DNA of 64,000 bases from Lineus longissimus (Eukaryota; Nemertea; Pilidiophora; Heteronemertea; Lineidae): assembly GCF_910592395.1 (NCBI RefSeq), contig NC_088321.1:6636001-6700000 (forward strand). The letters run 5' to 3'. Made by a program: the position numbers and the translations under genes. The number at the start of each line of letters is the position of its first letter. The stretch's first letter is position 1. The notes below the pieces were generated by a model that did no database searches, had not been told where the DNA came from, and saw only the letters and a program-made list of their open reading frames with translations. Below are positions 53,968-64,000 of the stretch, in pieces.

Positions 53968-54101
53968 GCACGCCTGTCATGGTCAGCAGTGGTCAGCTTA
54001 GCGCGATATGGAACATTCTTCCGAAACTCAAGCGAGGGAAGTCTGCTCATTTGCCTATCTCGCGCACTGCTCCTTCTTGTCAAACATCGTAGTGAAATCG
54101 T
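53968..54101. repeat. 134-bp direct repeat, copy 1 (open on both strands)
   Basis: Copy 2 lies at 55937-56070, about 90 percent identical by eye. Both strands stay open through most of copy 1. The plus strand reads VSSGQLSAIWNILPKLKRGK and the minus strand SSARDRQMSRLPSLEFRKN. Confidence 0.8.
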
Positions 54102-54329
54102 GGTACAGTGGGGCGTCCTCGAGGATTGCAGCTGGTCGAACAGACGTGAGGTGGAATGTGGGCGGCTGCACTTCTTCGTTGATGTGCGATGGCAGATAGC
54201 ACAGTTGTTGCGTTGCATGACAGCTGAAAGTGAATGTGATATCATAGAACTGAGGCGTTTGCAATGAGACTATAGGTGAAGTAGAAGCAAGGAGTGAAAT
54301 GGGCCATCTTCCAGTGACTAATATACAGA

Positions 54330-55165
54330 GTAAGGGCCCTGGGTGTTGTTAGATTCAGCATTGAATGTATTCCTCGTACAAGCGTGAATAGTGTGGACAT
54401 ACAGTGAGAGGTGAGAGACCCCTATTGACTACTTCTTGTAACTTTATCTTGGATATTATATTAGTATTGAACTTCTAGCCATGGAATATGAAGAAATTGA
54501 AGTTGTAGGCATGGAATATGAAAAATTATTCAACGGTGAAAGACATTATTCCATGAGGCTTTGCCGTGATCGCAAAGGACGCGACGTGATTGGTTCACAT
54601 GCTAATGAGGTATGATAATGATAATTACCTCTATAATGCTACATGTACTTGGATAGCGACTGTGTCGTTGACTGCAACAGTGGTCTATGTCAATGTGTAC
54701 CTGTAATGTCAATGAAGTATGATGAGGTGATGACGATAGTGCAATTATTAAATATTGGCTAGAGATCATACTGCAACATAGGTCTTGTTTTTGACAGATG
54801 ACTGTGCGACATTCCCATTGGGTCTTGTTAGAGTCAGCGCTGCATGTATTCCTTGTACAAGCTTGAATAGTTGTGACGGACTTTGAGGGGTGAGAGACCC
54901 CTATCGGCTACTTCGTCTAACTTTATCTTGCCTACCTAGCTGCTAGCAATAGTGCCCCTTTATCAAGACTGAAACCCACTGTGTGGGGCTAAGAAATTAC
55001 CTTTATAATCCTAGTTGGATAACCACTGTGTAGATGATTTGAAGAGTGCTCTGTGGATGTGTGCCTGTAATGTCAATGAAAGTATGATGAGGTGATGACG
55101 ATAGTGGAATGACGAAATATTGGAAAGAGATCTATTCCTAGAAGAACATATTATGTCCTGTTTTG
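54330..55165. repeat. Tandem duplication (~490-bp period)
   Basis: 'ttgttaga(g)tcagc..tg.atgtattcct.gtacaagc.tgaatagt' near 54,345 and 54,825, 'ggtgagagacccctat' near 54,410 and 54,890, and 'tgtaatgtcaatga..gtatgatgaggtgatgacgatagt' near 54,702 and 55,067 repeat in order. Confidence 0.8.
54481..54609 (+). CDS. Exon-like frame with splice donor in the mosaic insert
   Basis: A strong Kozak context (CTAGCCATGG) starts a 43-codon frame, MEYEEIEVVGMEYEKLFNGE with a repeated G-M-E-Y-E word, then RHYSMRLCRDRKGRDVIGSH, ending ANE and a consensus donor GAG|GTATGA at 54609/54610. The duplicated unit near 54,960 lacks this exon. The composition is protein-like with an acidic then a basic half. No family is recognised. 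It may be the first coding exon of the insert's own gene or a captured host exon. The next exon was not identified. Confidence 0.4.
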
Positions 55166-55936
55166 ACTAGGTGGCGCATTTTAGAATCAGCAGTGAGCAC
55201 TGTGTGTAACATGGTGGAGGCAGCGGAGATAATAACTGTGTCGAAAGTATTGTTATAGGGCCTTCCCTAGGCCCATGGGGTTAAATTTACAATCCACGAT
55301 TGAAAAGACGTAGTTTGATCGCATTCAACTATAAATCCATTGAACAGTTGTGTTCCTTTAGTCAACCGATGACCTTTTGTTGGGCAATGATCGGGGATTA
55401 TAAACTGTAAATGTATTATGGACTGGGAGACGGGGGAAACACAAGTGAAATAGACCAAAACAAGTGATTTTGGGGCTTTGGTTTAGACGCATGCCCCACA
55501 TGCGCCATGCGGGATTATACGGTTCATGTGAACTTGTTGACATCTACATGATCTAGTGCTGTTATTGGTCATGGTACATGGTAGGCCTAATCATCATGGC
55601 TATATGTTTCAGGAAAAGCTCGGAGTAAAATGAACTGCCGATGAATAATGATGTTGTTCATGTTTACCATGTTTACTAGTACATAGCCATAGGGTATGCA
55701 CTGGCCAGTGCACTTTCTGCACGTCGTCATGGTCATGTACGTGATACCGTAACCTTGCATATTTTGTTTTTTGAATGCACATGCTTTTTGGGCAAAATCA
55801 CTTGTACCAACACTAATGAATAATGTCTTCTTATCCCTATGACTCCATACACAGTGAGGGCATTGTCCCATTCCCATCAAATGGTAACTTATTGTACCGT
55901 ATTAGGGTGGAAGTTGGGGAGCAGATACCTACCGTT
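55166..55936. other. Rest of the mosaic insert, no gene supported
   Basis: Short frames on the minus strand lack motifs. Nothing else recognised until the 134-bp repeat copy 2. Confidence 0.4.
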
Positions 55937-56070
55937 GCACGCCTGTCATAATCAGTAGTGATGAGCTTAGCGCGATATGGAACATTCTTCAGAAACTCAA
56001 GCGAGGGAAGTCTGCTCATTAGCATATCTCGCGCACTGCTCCTGCTTGTCAAACATCGTAGTGAAATCGT
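55937..56070. repeat. 134-bp direct repeat, copy 2
   Basis: Counterpart of 53968-54101. The plus-strand frame has a stop here (TAG near 56,020) that copy 1 lacks. Confidence 0.8.
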
Positions 56071-56466
56071 AATGGAAAACGTCTGACTTTGCGCCAGACG
56101 TTGAGACTAATAAGTGAAGAACTGATAGGTAAAGAACTTCTACTTGCGCGAGACTGCTCTGATAAAATTATCATTGCAGAGACTACGGTGACGTACACAT
56201 ATATTTTTTACAATCAAAAATGCCCTCAAAAGACGACATGGAATGATTATTTTATTGATATTTCCTAATATATACCTTCCAATTATCACTTTATACAAAT
56301 AGATCGGCGTTAGGTCGCATGTTTTTCTTTCCTGGTGACACTATAAAGCAAAATAGTTGCAACCCCGTAAATGCGCTATAAGTCCAATAATAAGTGACGG
56401 TGACCCGTTATAAATGTTTCGCCAGCTTCGCTTTTTTGCCGCTACGCGTCGCGTTGGGCCCTTGCG

Positions 56467-59400
56467 TCCAGTGATTCTGCAATCTCTGTATGCACAGCTC
56501 GGATTGTCATGCACGTGAAAATAACTCCATATCGTTTGGCCATTGTGCGTGATCGGCCCCTTTTGACTTCAAAAGGACCAAACAGGTCGCAAGACACCGA
56601 TGTGAATGGTGGTTCATTTGCAACTAGTCTTTCGCTGGGCAAATCAGCCATTTTCTGCTCTCCAACTTTGGCACGTTGTTTCCGACATAAGACACACTTT
56701 GAAATAACTTGACGGATCGCTGAAGGAGCGTTATTTAACCAGTATCTCTGGCGCAGTCTTGAAAGCATGTGATTCCTGCCTTCATGCATGACATCTCTAT
56801 GGATCTGACGCAGAATTAGCATACCAACATGAGTGTTTTTAGGCAGAATGATCGGATGTTTCATTCCGTGAGGCAGCGCTGCTCTAGCAAGACGTCCTCC
56901 GACGCGCAGTAAATCATCAGCACTGTCTACTACAGGGTCTAACCTTCTGATTGAGCTACTCTGCTTAACAGGTCTTCCACTGGCGATAGAGTCCAACTCT
57001 TCAGCAAAGGCTTTTCGCTGAACGAAATTTAGAATTGACTTTTCTGAACTCTCTAACTCCTGCACAGTCAATGGTTCCAAACCGAGCGGAGCTTTATCAG
57101 AGGAGCAAACTCCATTGCGAACCCTGTTCTGTAACATTTTCTTAACTCTGAGAATCCACGCAACTGTTCGTTTTAGTTTATACCAGGATGAGAAATGGTG
57201 TATGAGCTTATTCACCGAATCATCACCATCAAAACTGTCGCTAGTAACACCTATTGACTGAACCATGACGGATACTGGGGATTTTCTCACTTCCGGGTCA
57301 TCAGTTTCTAGGCGCAATGACAGAGGAGGCAACACAGGCCACCTCTCCTCAGAATCTTTCAGAAAGTCAGGACCTCGCAACCATCGCTTGTTTCGGACAA
57401 AACTTTCTCCACTCTGTCCTCGAGAGGCCTCGTCAGCAGGATTGAGACTGCCAGGCACGTGCCGCCACTGCTCAGCCTTGGAACCTTCCTGAATTACTTG
57501 TAGCCTGTTGGCGACAAAAGTTTGAAAGCGCGATGTTTCATTGACTACGTACTTTACGACAGTCATGCTGTCAGTCCAAAAGTATGATTGCTCAACACTG
57601 ATCTCCATCTCTCGCCTCAACATAGTGTTCAAGCGCACAGCAACAGTGGCCGCAGTTAGCTCAAGCCTCACTATTGAGACCTGCTTGAGAGGTGCCACAC
57701 GTGACTTAGACTGGAGCAAGCAGCAATGTACAAGTCCTTCTGCGTTCACCGCACGTAGGTAAGAGGCGACACCATAGCCCGTTTCTGAAGCATCACTAAA
57801 ATGGTGTAAAGCGGCTGAGGCTATCTCTCCAAAACCTTGAGGTTTCACACAACGATCTGCGCTGAACCCCGACAGCTTGGGCAAATCCTGTAACCAATCT
57901 CTCCACTGACCAAGGTAAGGCTCTGGTACATTGTCATCCCAGCCAAGCTTCAGCTTACAGAGTTCCTGCAAAATAGCCTTTGCTTTGAGTATGAATGGGG
58001 AAAGAAACCCCAATGGATCGTAGACTGAGTATACGGTTGATAAAATCCCACGACGTGTTGGAGGTTTTTCAGTAAGTTGAATCCTGAACCTAAAAGTGTC
58101 AGACTCCACGCACCATTGAACTCCCAAGGCACGTTCCACCGGCAGGCTGTTCTGTTTGATATCTAAGTCCTTGACACCCTTAGCCCAAAGCTCCTTAGGG
58201 ATTGTAGCCATCACTTCCCTATCGTTCGAAATCCACGCTGTCAGCTTGAACCCTCCTTTATCACAAATGGTACGCAGGTCGTCAGCTAAGGCAATGGCTT
58301 TCTCAGTTGATGCTACAGACTTAAGGCAATCGTCTACGTAGAAATTGGACTGTATTGTGCTGGCTGCTTCAGCAAATCCATCCTTATGGTCATCAGCGGT
58401 TTTCCTCATAGCATAATTGGAACAGCTTGGAGATGAAGCCGCACCAAATATATGCACCAACATTTGACACTCGATCATCGGCTTGCTTGGATCTCCATCT
58501 TGCCACCACAAAAAACGTAGAAAATTGGCGTCCTTATGTGCAGGCACCCGTACCCTGTAGAACATGGATTCAATGTCCGCTGTAATCGCCACTTCCCCCT
58601 GTCGGAATCTAAGTAAGACTCCAGTAAGAGAGTTAGTAAGGTTCGGGCCTTGCAACAACTGATCATTTAACGATGTCCCCCCGTAGCGAGCTGCACAATC
58701 GAAGACCACTCTTAGTTTGTCTTTCTTCGGATGAAAGACGCCATGGTGCGGCAAGTACCACACCTTACCCTCCTGCATATCGTCTTCAGGCGCGACCCTA
58801 GCATAATCATTATCAAACAGTTTGTTCATGAACGTTTTGTACCTTTCATGAAAGTCAGTGCTTTTATGGAATTTTTGCCTCAGTGATTCCATGCGTTGTA
58901 CTGCTTGAGGCCGATTATTGGGCACGCGCACGTTTTCATCCTTGAAAGGCAGACCAATAACATAATGACCATCAATGAACTCAACTGATTCTGACACTGA
59001 TCTAATAAACTGTTTGTCATTCTTGGATGGCTGTTCCTGATCGTCAATGACCCGCTCGCTAAAATCATAATTTATGTGGTCTTGCACTTGTTCCTCTAGA
59101 GTCTGAACGGTCTGTACCGAAATCCGGTTCACCAAGGCAGATGAACACGAGTGATCATCATCCCCTGATGTGTTTAAAGGACCGTTGACTACCCAACCTA
59201 AGATAGTCTGCACAGCATAAGGGCCATTCCCCTGGCTTGGAATGACCTTCAACGGTTGCATGACATGGGGAACATTAACCCCAATCAAGAGTCCTACATC
59301 ACTATCACATGACTGTAACGGTACTTGCTTCAAGTATGAGTATTTCTCAATGTCCGCAGAGGTTACTACATCCTTCCTGGTTACTGGTAAGCAAGACTGG

Positions 59401-61151
59401 GTAAAAACAGGTGGCAGGTCGGCTACATTTTCACCGTTCATACTAAGTACCTCTAGGCCCGAGATGACGTAGCTGTCCTGCAGTTTCTCTTGGCCCATCG
59501 TGCGGATGGATAGCTTCTTCTTGCACCCCGAGAGATTTAAGGATCTCATGAGTTCCTCTGTACAGAAAGTCGCAGTGCTTCCGGTATCGAGAAATGCGTA
59601 TGTATCTATGCACTTATTTCCGTTTTTAGACCTGACCCGGACTGGAACAATGCCTACTGCAAAATCACGTTTGTCCCCGGCCCCCTTATCACGATTAGGT
59701 AATGCAGCAAGGCCAAGGGTGACACCAGATGGCTCGGTTGTACCATCAGCCTGGCTAGATCTGGACTGGACGTGAAGGATTGATGGGTGAAAGCGTTTGC
59801 AATGTGCGCAGCTTAGTTTTTGTTTGCAAGAGCCACGTTGATGCCCGTATACCAGACAACCATAACAAAGACCCTGCGCCCTAATGAAAGCGTAACGTTC
59901 CTTCAAAGTTAGTTTCGCCAACTCATCACAACTGTCCATGGCATGGTTGCTGCCCTTACAAAAAATGCAGGGCCTTGAAAAGGCGAGTCTCTTGTTCTGA
60001 TTGGCTGTCATTGTCTGTTTAGGTTTACTTTGCGCGGAACCGGATTGTGAACTAACCGCAGTTTCAGCCACAGCGGCACTAGTAAGAGCTTTATGATCAT
60101 GCTTCCTAGAACTTGGCTTTTTCGCGGTATGTTTGGCGTCTGATTGAATCGAATGCATCACATCGCGACCATACGTTGGATCAATGGCCTTTTTGGCCTC
60201 CTTGCGAACGAACATCACAAATTGACCAAAAGTCACATGCTTGTTTCTGTCCTTTGTTTCGTACACAATGTTGCGCCACTTATCGTGCAGATGAAAGGGT
60301 AACTTATAAACTAACAGTTTGATGTTTTCAGAATAGTTCAACACCTCCGCACCACGAACATTTTCTACGGCATATAGACATTCACGAAGAAATATTGCGT
60401 AATCGTCAAGCCCTCTTGGATTGTCCGCTCGAATGCTCGGCCAAGCTAGTGCCCTTTTTACGTACGCCTGAGATACAACATCAGTCTCGCCATATCTATC
60501 TTCGAACTCCTCGGACACCGCTATATACCCCAGTTTAGCGTCAAGGTTGGAATACCCCCTCACGATTCGGTGGGCTTCACCTGTTGTATATTGCGACAAA
60601 TAGTTCATTCTCTCTTCGTATGAATCCGTGTAAGCACTTATCCTGGCATTGAACTGTCTAATGAATTGCGTGTACTCCATAGGGTTTCCACTAAACTTGT
60701 TTAGCTCTGAGGTTGGCCTTTTTAACTGCCTCGCTATAGCTAGCAAACCACTGTTATCTTCTTGGGCAACCTGATCATCAGATGGGTGAGGACGCGCCAG
60801 GCTTGGCATCTTACTGTCTGTGGCCTTAACGTTCCGAGGTTTAAAGTCAGGTTCCTTGTTTCTATGAACGGGGACGTCGCCTGGTGGCAACACAGGGTTT
60901 TTAGCAGAATATCGAGCGTGCAGATCCTTGGCTGGCAAATTGGGATTAAGAGACCCTGCGAGAGTGGGGGTACGCTTACGGTCTGCAGCATCCTTAGAAA
61001 GAACAGGAACCATCTCTTTTACGTGTGTACTCTCCGGTGTATCCGCAGAACTGGTACTGGTACTGCTTTCGTGTTCGAATTCTTCAAGAACTTTTGCCTT
61101 TGCGTCACATACGGCTATCTCAGTCTTGATGTTGAATTCTTCAACCTCCAT
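56467..61151 (-). pseudogene. pol: Inner BEL gag-pol polyprotein (gag core to integrase N-terminus)
   Basis: ATG 61151 opens a 1,569-codon frame; the last residues (beyond 56467) come from the insert. Domains: gag core with LNKFSGNPMEYTQFIRQFNA (residues about 155-330), zinc region CIFCKGSNHAMDSC ... CYGCLVYGHQRGSCKQ ... CAHCKRFHPSILH, protease FLDTGSTATFC (about 520), DUF1758 region, RT with DIESMFYRVRVP and catalytic FYVDD (about 937), RNase H with HFSDASETGYGVA (about 1,120) and WTDS, the SLNPADEASRG box, then integrase HHCC (HRDVMHEGRNHML ... CVLCRKQ) and the first catalytic Asp in CDLFGPF. Order and motifs are BEL/Pao. The only clear break is the 3.15-kb insert in the integrase. Confidence 0.85.
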
Positions 61152-61159
61152 ATCAAAGT

Positions 61160-61699
61160 CTAAACGTTTTCCCTCAAAGATCTCTTCTTGTCAAGGGTAG
61201 CAATTCTAGCCATCAGCTCGGCCCTTTTCGTAGCCTCCTGCATCCTGGATTGGCTGGCATCTGACTTTCTGGAACGCTCACTCTTGGATCTGACAACTGA
61301 CCGTGGTTTGGGAATATCGTGTGCTAGCAACCACCTTTCAACCTGGTCCTTACACTTGGTGAATGTTTCATTGTGAACCAGAAAATAATGCGCAGTGTCC
61401 TCTATCAGATCGTCTGGAGTTAACATGGCCTGATATTCCTGGTTAAACTGCAGAAACTCCTCATAGCTCGATAACCAAACAGAATACTCCTTCCTTACAA
61501 CCTCCACTGGCACATCCGCAACTAACACATGTTCGTTTAACTTCGCAGTGACGATCCTTAATATACGACACGAATCACGCCATCGTTTTTTCCTAACGCC
61601 TAAAGTATTCGCTAATCCTTTAGCCGTTGGTTTGCGGTCCCTCGTCGACCTCCGCATTCCTCCTGCAGCTCCCTCTGGCTGCTCCTCAGGTTCCGTCAT
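61160..61699 (-). CDS. gag: Inner BEL gag N-terminal frame
   Basis: ATG 61699 opens 179 codons. An acidic start leads to basic MRRSTRDRKPTAKG, then a helical region (YEEFLQFNQEYQAML, CKDQVERWLLAHDI), a second basic segment and a helix with AELMARIATLDKKR, ending at TAG 61160. The pol frame is -1 relative to it and begins about 10 bases further. In other BEL elements this N-terminal helical part is fused to the gag core, so the break is either a one-base indel or a -1 frameshift site. No canonical slippery heptamer is present in the short overlap, which favours an indel. Confidence 0.65.
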   Translation of the reverse strand: MTEPEEQPEGAAGGMRRSTRDRKPTAKGLANTLGVRKKRWRDSCRILRIVTAKLNEHVLVADVPVEVVRKEYSVWLSSYEEFLQFNQEYQAMLTPDDLIEDTAHYFLVHNETFTKCKDQVERWLLAHDIPKPRSVVRSKSERSRKSDASQSRMQEATKRAELMARIATLDKKRSLRENV

Positions 61700-61795
61700 A
61701 ACGATGTTGAAGAAGTGCTCGAAAGTAGAAGTGATCGGAAGAAGAAGTGCGTAAATCCTCGAAAATCAACGTAAGGTAGAAGGACAGGAACTGAA

Positions 61796-61830
61796 TCTTG
61801 AAACTTGAAACTTGAAACTTGAAACTTGTA
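61796..61830. repeat. (aaacttg) tandem repeat in the inner BEL leader
   Basis: Four to five copies of a 7- to 8-base unit lie between the 5' LTR and the gag start. Confidence 0.85.
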
Positions 61831-61844
61831 GCGCTTGTAAATGA

Positions 61845-62164
61845 TGTGGGAGCGGTCAGAGAAAAAAAAACTCTAAGTCGTTGATTCGGCAGCAGTAGCA
61901 GCAGATTTACAAGCGTTAGAGGGCTAAAAATGACTGCTCCTCACAGAAATAAAGACATGGTAAGAAAGATAAATCTAGAAAAGGACTTGAAATGTTGAAC
62001 TAAAAACAGAATAGAAGGCAGAAAGGGGTCTTCCCAACCAAAAACAAGGACTAAAGTGACCTGGAATATAGAGATGGGACAGGGAACCAGTTTAGGGTTC
62101 CATGTCCCTTACAAAGTGCTGAAGTGTGGGAAATTTAAACTGAAAATGTAAAATGGCCATTACA
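61845..62164 (-). repeat. Inner BEL 5' LTR (320 bp, internally deleted)
   Basis: It matches both edges of the 928-bp 3' LTR but lacks about 610 bp between 'gcagatttac' and 'aagcgttagagg'. The break sits at a short ttac repeat, as expected for a microhomology deletion. Confidence 0.85.
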
Positions 62165-62520
62165 TCCAATTTGTCAACGATAAGCATCCCGATATGTCAC
62201 TTGTCACAACCCATGGACCACCTGCTTGAAGTATCCCTGCACAATTCTTCGGATGGCTCCACTATTGGTTATGGGATGTGCAGCTATGTCAGAATGGTCT
62301 ATTTTGATGTGACCATTCAGTGTTCTCTCTTGTTAGGTAGAGCAAGGTGTACTGCAGTAAAGACAACGTCAATTCTAAGGTTGGAGCTGCAGGCGGCCAG
62401 ACAAGCAGTTAGGATCTGTCAAACCATCCGAGACGAGATAACGTACAACATCAGCTCAGTGGTGTTTTGGACTGATGCGCAAACTGTCTTGAATTACATT
62501 GTCAATGACAGTAGGCGTTT
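62165..62520 (+). pseudogene. Outer BEL RNase H region
   Basis: Directly after the inner BEL TSD, the outer pol frame resumes: LEVSLHNSSDGSTIGYGMCS (RNase H start, the first Asp in S-D-G), SLLLGRARCTAVKTTSILRL, the LELQAARQAV helix and VVFWTDAQTVLNYI (W-T-D, catalytic). It is in the same frame as the RT part before 50,784 once the insert and one duplication are ignored. It ends at the hAT-like TSD. Confidence 0.75.
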
Positions 62521-63577
62521 ATGGCAAGCGGAGTGTCCAGTAATTAAAAAAAAACAGTTTTATTCAAAAAACCTGGTTTTTTACCTAATAAACTAAGTTT
62601 ATTTGGAAAAAATATAGGTTTTTTTAAAACAACCTTGTTTATTAGCTAATAAACCGAGTTTCTTTAATAAAACCAAGTTTTTTACCTAATAAACCTTGTT
62701 TCTATCCACAAATGTCAAGTTTAACAAATAAACTTGGTTTTATTCCCTAAAATTTAAGTTTTTCATGCAGTGGTTATAAACTTAGTTTTATAGCAAAGAA
62801 TCTTGGTTTATTAACAATAACTGGACAAATGGCTAATAAACCTACCTTTTTACGTAAAAAACTTGGTTTTATACAAAACAACTTAGTTTTTTGCAATAAA
62901 ACCTGGTTTTATTGTAAAAATGTAGGTTGTTTTGAATAACTGGACAAACGGCGTGCAAAAACCTACTTTCTATCAAGAAACTTGTATTTTCTACCTCGCC
63001 CCATGTACACAAATCCGCAATGTTATCGGCACGAGAATGGGCAACCTCGGCACCACGTGGTACTAATGCTGCACTGCACTGCACTCTGTAAGCTAGTTAG
63101 TGAGACCCTAACCTCATCCCAGATAACTCAATGTAGGTAGGATCGAGGTTTAAAAATGTAAGTTTTCTTATAAACCAGTTTTTTTTTTAAAAACTAGGTT
63201 TATTAGTAATAAACTTAGTTTTTTTGAATAAACTAGGTTGTTTTGGTAATAAACCTTGTTTTATTGAATAAATGGACATTTCTGTCTAGAAACTTACATT
63301 TTATACGATTCTGTGGTAAAAAACCAAGTTTTTTAGGTAATAAACCAGGTTTTTTAGCATAAAATGTTAGTTTCTGTTAAAAAACCTACTTTATTAGGAA
63401 AGAAAGTAAAAAAACTTAATTTTATTAAAGAAACTCGGTTTATTAGCTAATAAACAAGGTTGTTTTAAAAAAACCTATATTTTTTCCAAATAAACTTAGT
63501 TTATTAATATTAGGTAAAAAACAGTTTTTTTTAAATAAATCTAGGTTTATTTAATAACTGGACACTCCGCTTGCCAT
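62521..63577. mobile_element. hAT-like element of AAAC..GTTT palindromes (1,057 bp, 8-bp TSD)
   Basis: The inverted ends start ATGGCAAGCGGAGTGTCCAG on both sides (28 bp, one mismatch) and are flanked by an exact 8-bp aggcgttt duplication (62513-62520 and 63578-63585), as in hAT elements. Most of the interior is a dense array of short degenerate palindromes of the form aataAAC-ctag-GTTTatt. A non-repetitive core of about 200 bp lies at 62,940-63,150. Diverged internal copies of the end motif ('ataactggaca') occur near 62,815 and 62,935. No transposase is encoded. Confidence 0.8.
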
Positions 63578-63585
63578 AGGCGTTT

Positions 63586-63961
63586 CAATGTCTATGTTGC
63601 AAATTGAGTGACAGAAATACGGGATGTGACAAGCATTGATCAGTGGAGACACTGCCCAGGAGTAGAAAATCCAGCCGATGATGCCTCCAGGGGACTGAGC
63701 CCCATGGATATGAACGAGCAACACCGTTCGTTTCGGGGACCAGAATTTCTATGGATACCAGAAGATTGTTGGCCCCAGAGCCAGCCGACTGTGACGGAGC
63801 TTTCAAGACAAGACCCTGAAGTAAGACGCTGTACGGTTGTCAATGCAACCAATGTAACTGAAGACGCTGAAGGAAAGGCTGTTGAACAATTCAAAGTCCT
63901 GGAAGGAACTGGTACAACATGCAGCTTTAGTCATGAGGATGGGACAAATATACGCTGCTGA
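63586..63961 (+). pseudogene. Outer BEL RNase H end and connection domain
   Basis: It resumes in phase with NVYVAN, a TGA where the outer frame should continue (63606), then VTEIRDVTSIDQWRHCPGVE and NPADDASRGLSP, the conserved BEL motif at the end of RNase H, then FRGPEFLW and a P-rich stretch. A stop at 63959 and the window end follow. Integrase must lie to the right. Confidence 0.7.
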
Positions 63962-64000
63962 TGATGAATGTACACCCAAAACTGTAAAAGAGGCCACCGA

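Larger units (their letters stand above)
53316..56466. mobile_element. Mosaic insertion of unknown class (3,151 bp, TSD tccag)
   Basis: It is flanked by tccag at 53311-53315 and 56467-56471. The integrase frame is in phase on both sides. The ends (AAGTATTAAGGTAGC on the left; reverse complement of the right CGCAAGGGCCCAACG) share no inverted repeat. Inside are a 25-bp-arm hairpin, a 62-bp direct repeat, a 134-bp direct repeat, a tandem duplication of about 490 bp and an exon-like frame with a splice donor. No reverse transcriptase or transposase was recognised. A 5-bp duplication would fit an LTR-type or certain DNA-transposon insertions. Confidence 0.65.
50784..62164 (-). mobile_element. Inner BEL/Pao retrotransposon (11,381 bp with insert, TSD tccaa)
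   Basis: A minus-strand BEL element is bounded by LTRs of TG...CA form and by a perfect 5-bp duplication tccaa (50779-50783 and 62165-62169). The outer BEL pol frame is preserved across the insertion. Element order on the minus strand: 5' LTR 62164-61845, leader, gag frame 61699-61160, gag-pol 61151-56467, a 3.15-kb insert, integrase end 53310-52548, 3' region, 3' LTR 51711-50784. The main frame is 1,569 codons and nearly free of defects, so it is much younger than its host element. Confidence 0.85.
47464..64000 (+). mobile_element. Outer BEL/Pao retrotransposon, decayed, host to two insertions
   Basis: Plus-strand BEL/Pao domains occur in order: gag (47,830-48,596), zinc-binding region, protease, RT (to 50,783), then RNase H (62,165-62,520) and its continuation (63,586 to the window end). 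A reverse-oriented BEL element (50,784-62,164) and a hAT-like element (62,521-63,577) interrupt pol. The left border lies in LTR-like sequence before 47,830 and is not exact. Many frameshifts show it is old. The right end is outside the window. Confidence 0.75.

Noticed and set aside
61155-61190. Programmed frameshift between inner BEL gag and pol
   Set aside because: The overlap is only about 30 bases and has no X-XXY-YYZ heptamer; a one-base indel is simpler.
1-64000. CRISPR array, bacterial operon or defence system
   Set aside because: Splice sites, SINE-type repeats and retroelements show eukaryotic DNA; the repeat arrays lack regular spacer structure.

Overview
This window looks like intergenic and intronic DNA from a marine-invertebrate-like animal genome. 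Ordinary genes are sparse, splice sites are eukaryotic (GT/AG with pyrimidine tracts), and animal mobile elements are dense: Ty3/Gypsy, BEL/Pao, Polinton/Maverick, ISL2EU, PIF-Harbinger, Mutator-like, hAT-like, MITEs and tRNA-derived repeats. The species cannot be named from sequence alone. A lophotrochozoan, hemichordate or cephalochordate would all fit.

Left part (1-15,450). An AT-rich Polinton/Maverick-like remnant (1-~2,440) carries a membrane protein, a penton-like minor capsid candidate and two broken small genes. Next is a Ty3/Gypsy element (Gypsy-1, ~2,441-15,077). Its gag is interrupted by a 701-bp Harbinger-like element (TSD TTA) and a 4.68-kb ISL2EU-like element (TSD AT). The gag frame is conserved across both insertions. 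ISL2EU carries a SAP-SWIM-YqaJ-PHD gene and an opposite-strand THAP remnant. Gypsy-1 has a textbook-looking -1 frameshift signal after its zinc knuckles, protease, RT, RNase H and integrase, a 45-bp in-frame repeat at domain borders, and a downstream reading frame with SGNH-hydrolase-like motifs.

Middle part (15,450-45,000). Five copies or fragments of one repeat family (hairpin end, CGT microsatellite, about 300-bp tandem subunits) are scattered here. A spliced locus at ~17.0-19.6 kb ends in a dUTPase-like domain. Two phase-compatible exons on the minus strand (31,422-31,353 and 23,977-23,843) encode the start of a protein kinase. Its 7.4-kb intron is filled with DNA transposons: an ACTG-array element, a Mutator-like element with a perfect 9-bp TSD, and a MITE. 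A second Mutator-like element with CRE-containing ends lies at 41.0-41.9 kb.

Right part (45,000-64,000). A Gypsy element reduced to promoter, PBS, gag and partial protease (Gypsy-2) is followed by a decayed BEL/Pao element (outer BEL, ~47.5 kb to beyond the window). Into its pol gene a younger reverse-oriented BEL/Pao element is inserted (inner BEL, 50,784-62,164, TSD tccaa). That element's integrase is interrupted by a 3.15-kb mosaic insert (53,316-56,466, TSD tccag). The outer BEL also carries a 1,057-bp hAT-like element (62,521-63,577, TSD aggcgttt) made largely of AAAC..GTTT palindromes.

Most retroelement genes are broken by frameshifts, stops or insertions. Exact insertion junctions are the strongest evidence in the window. 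Protein assignments rest on motifs read by eye.
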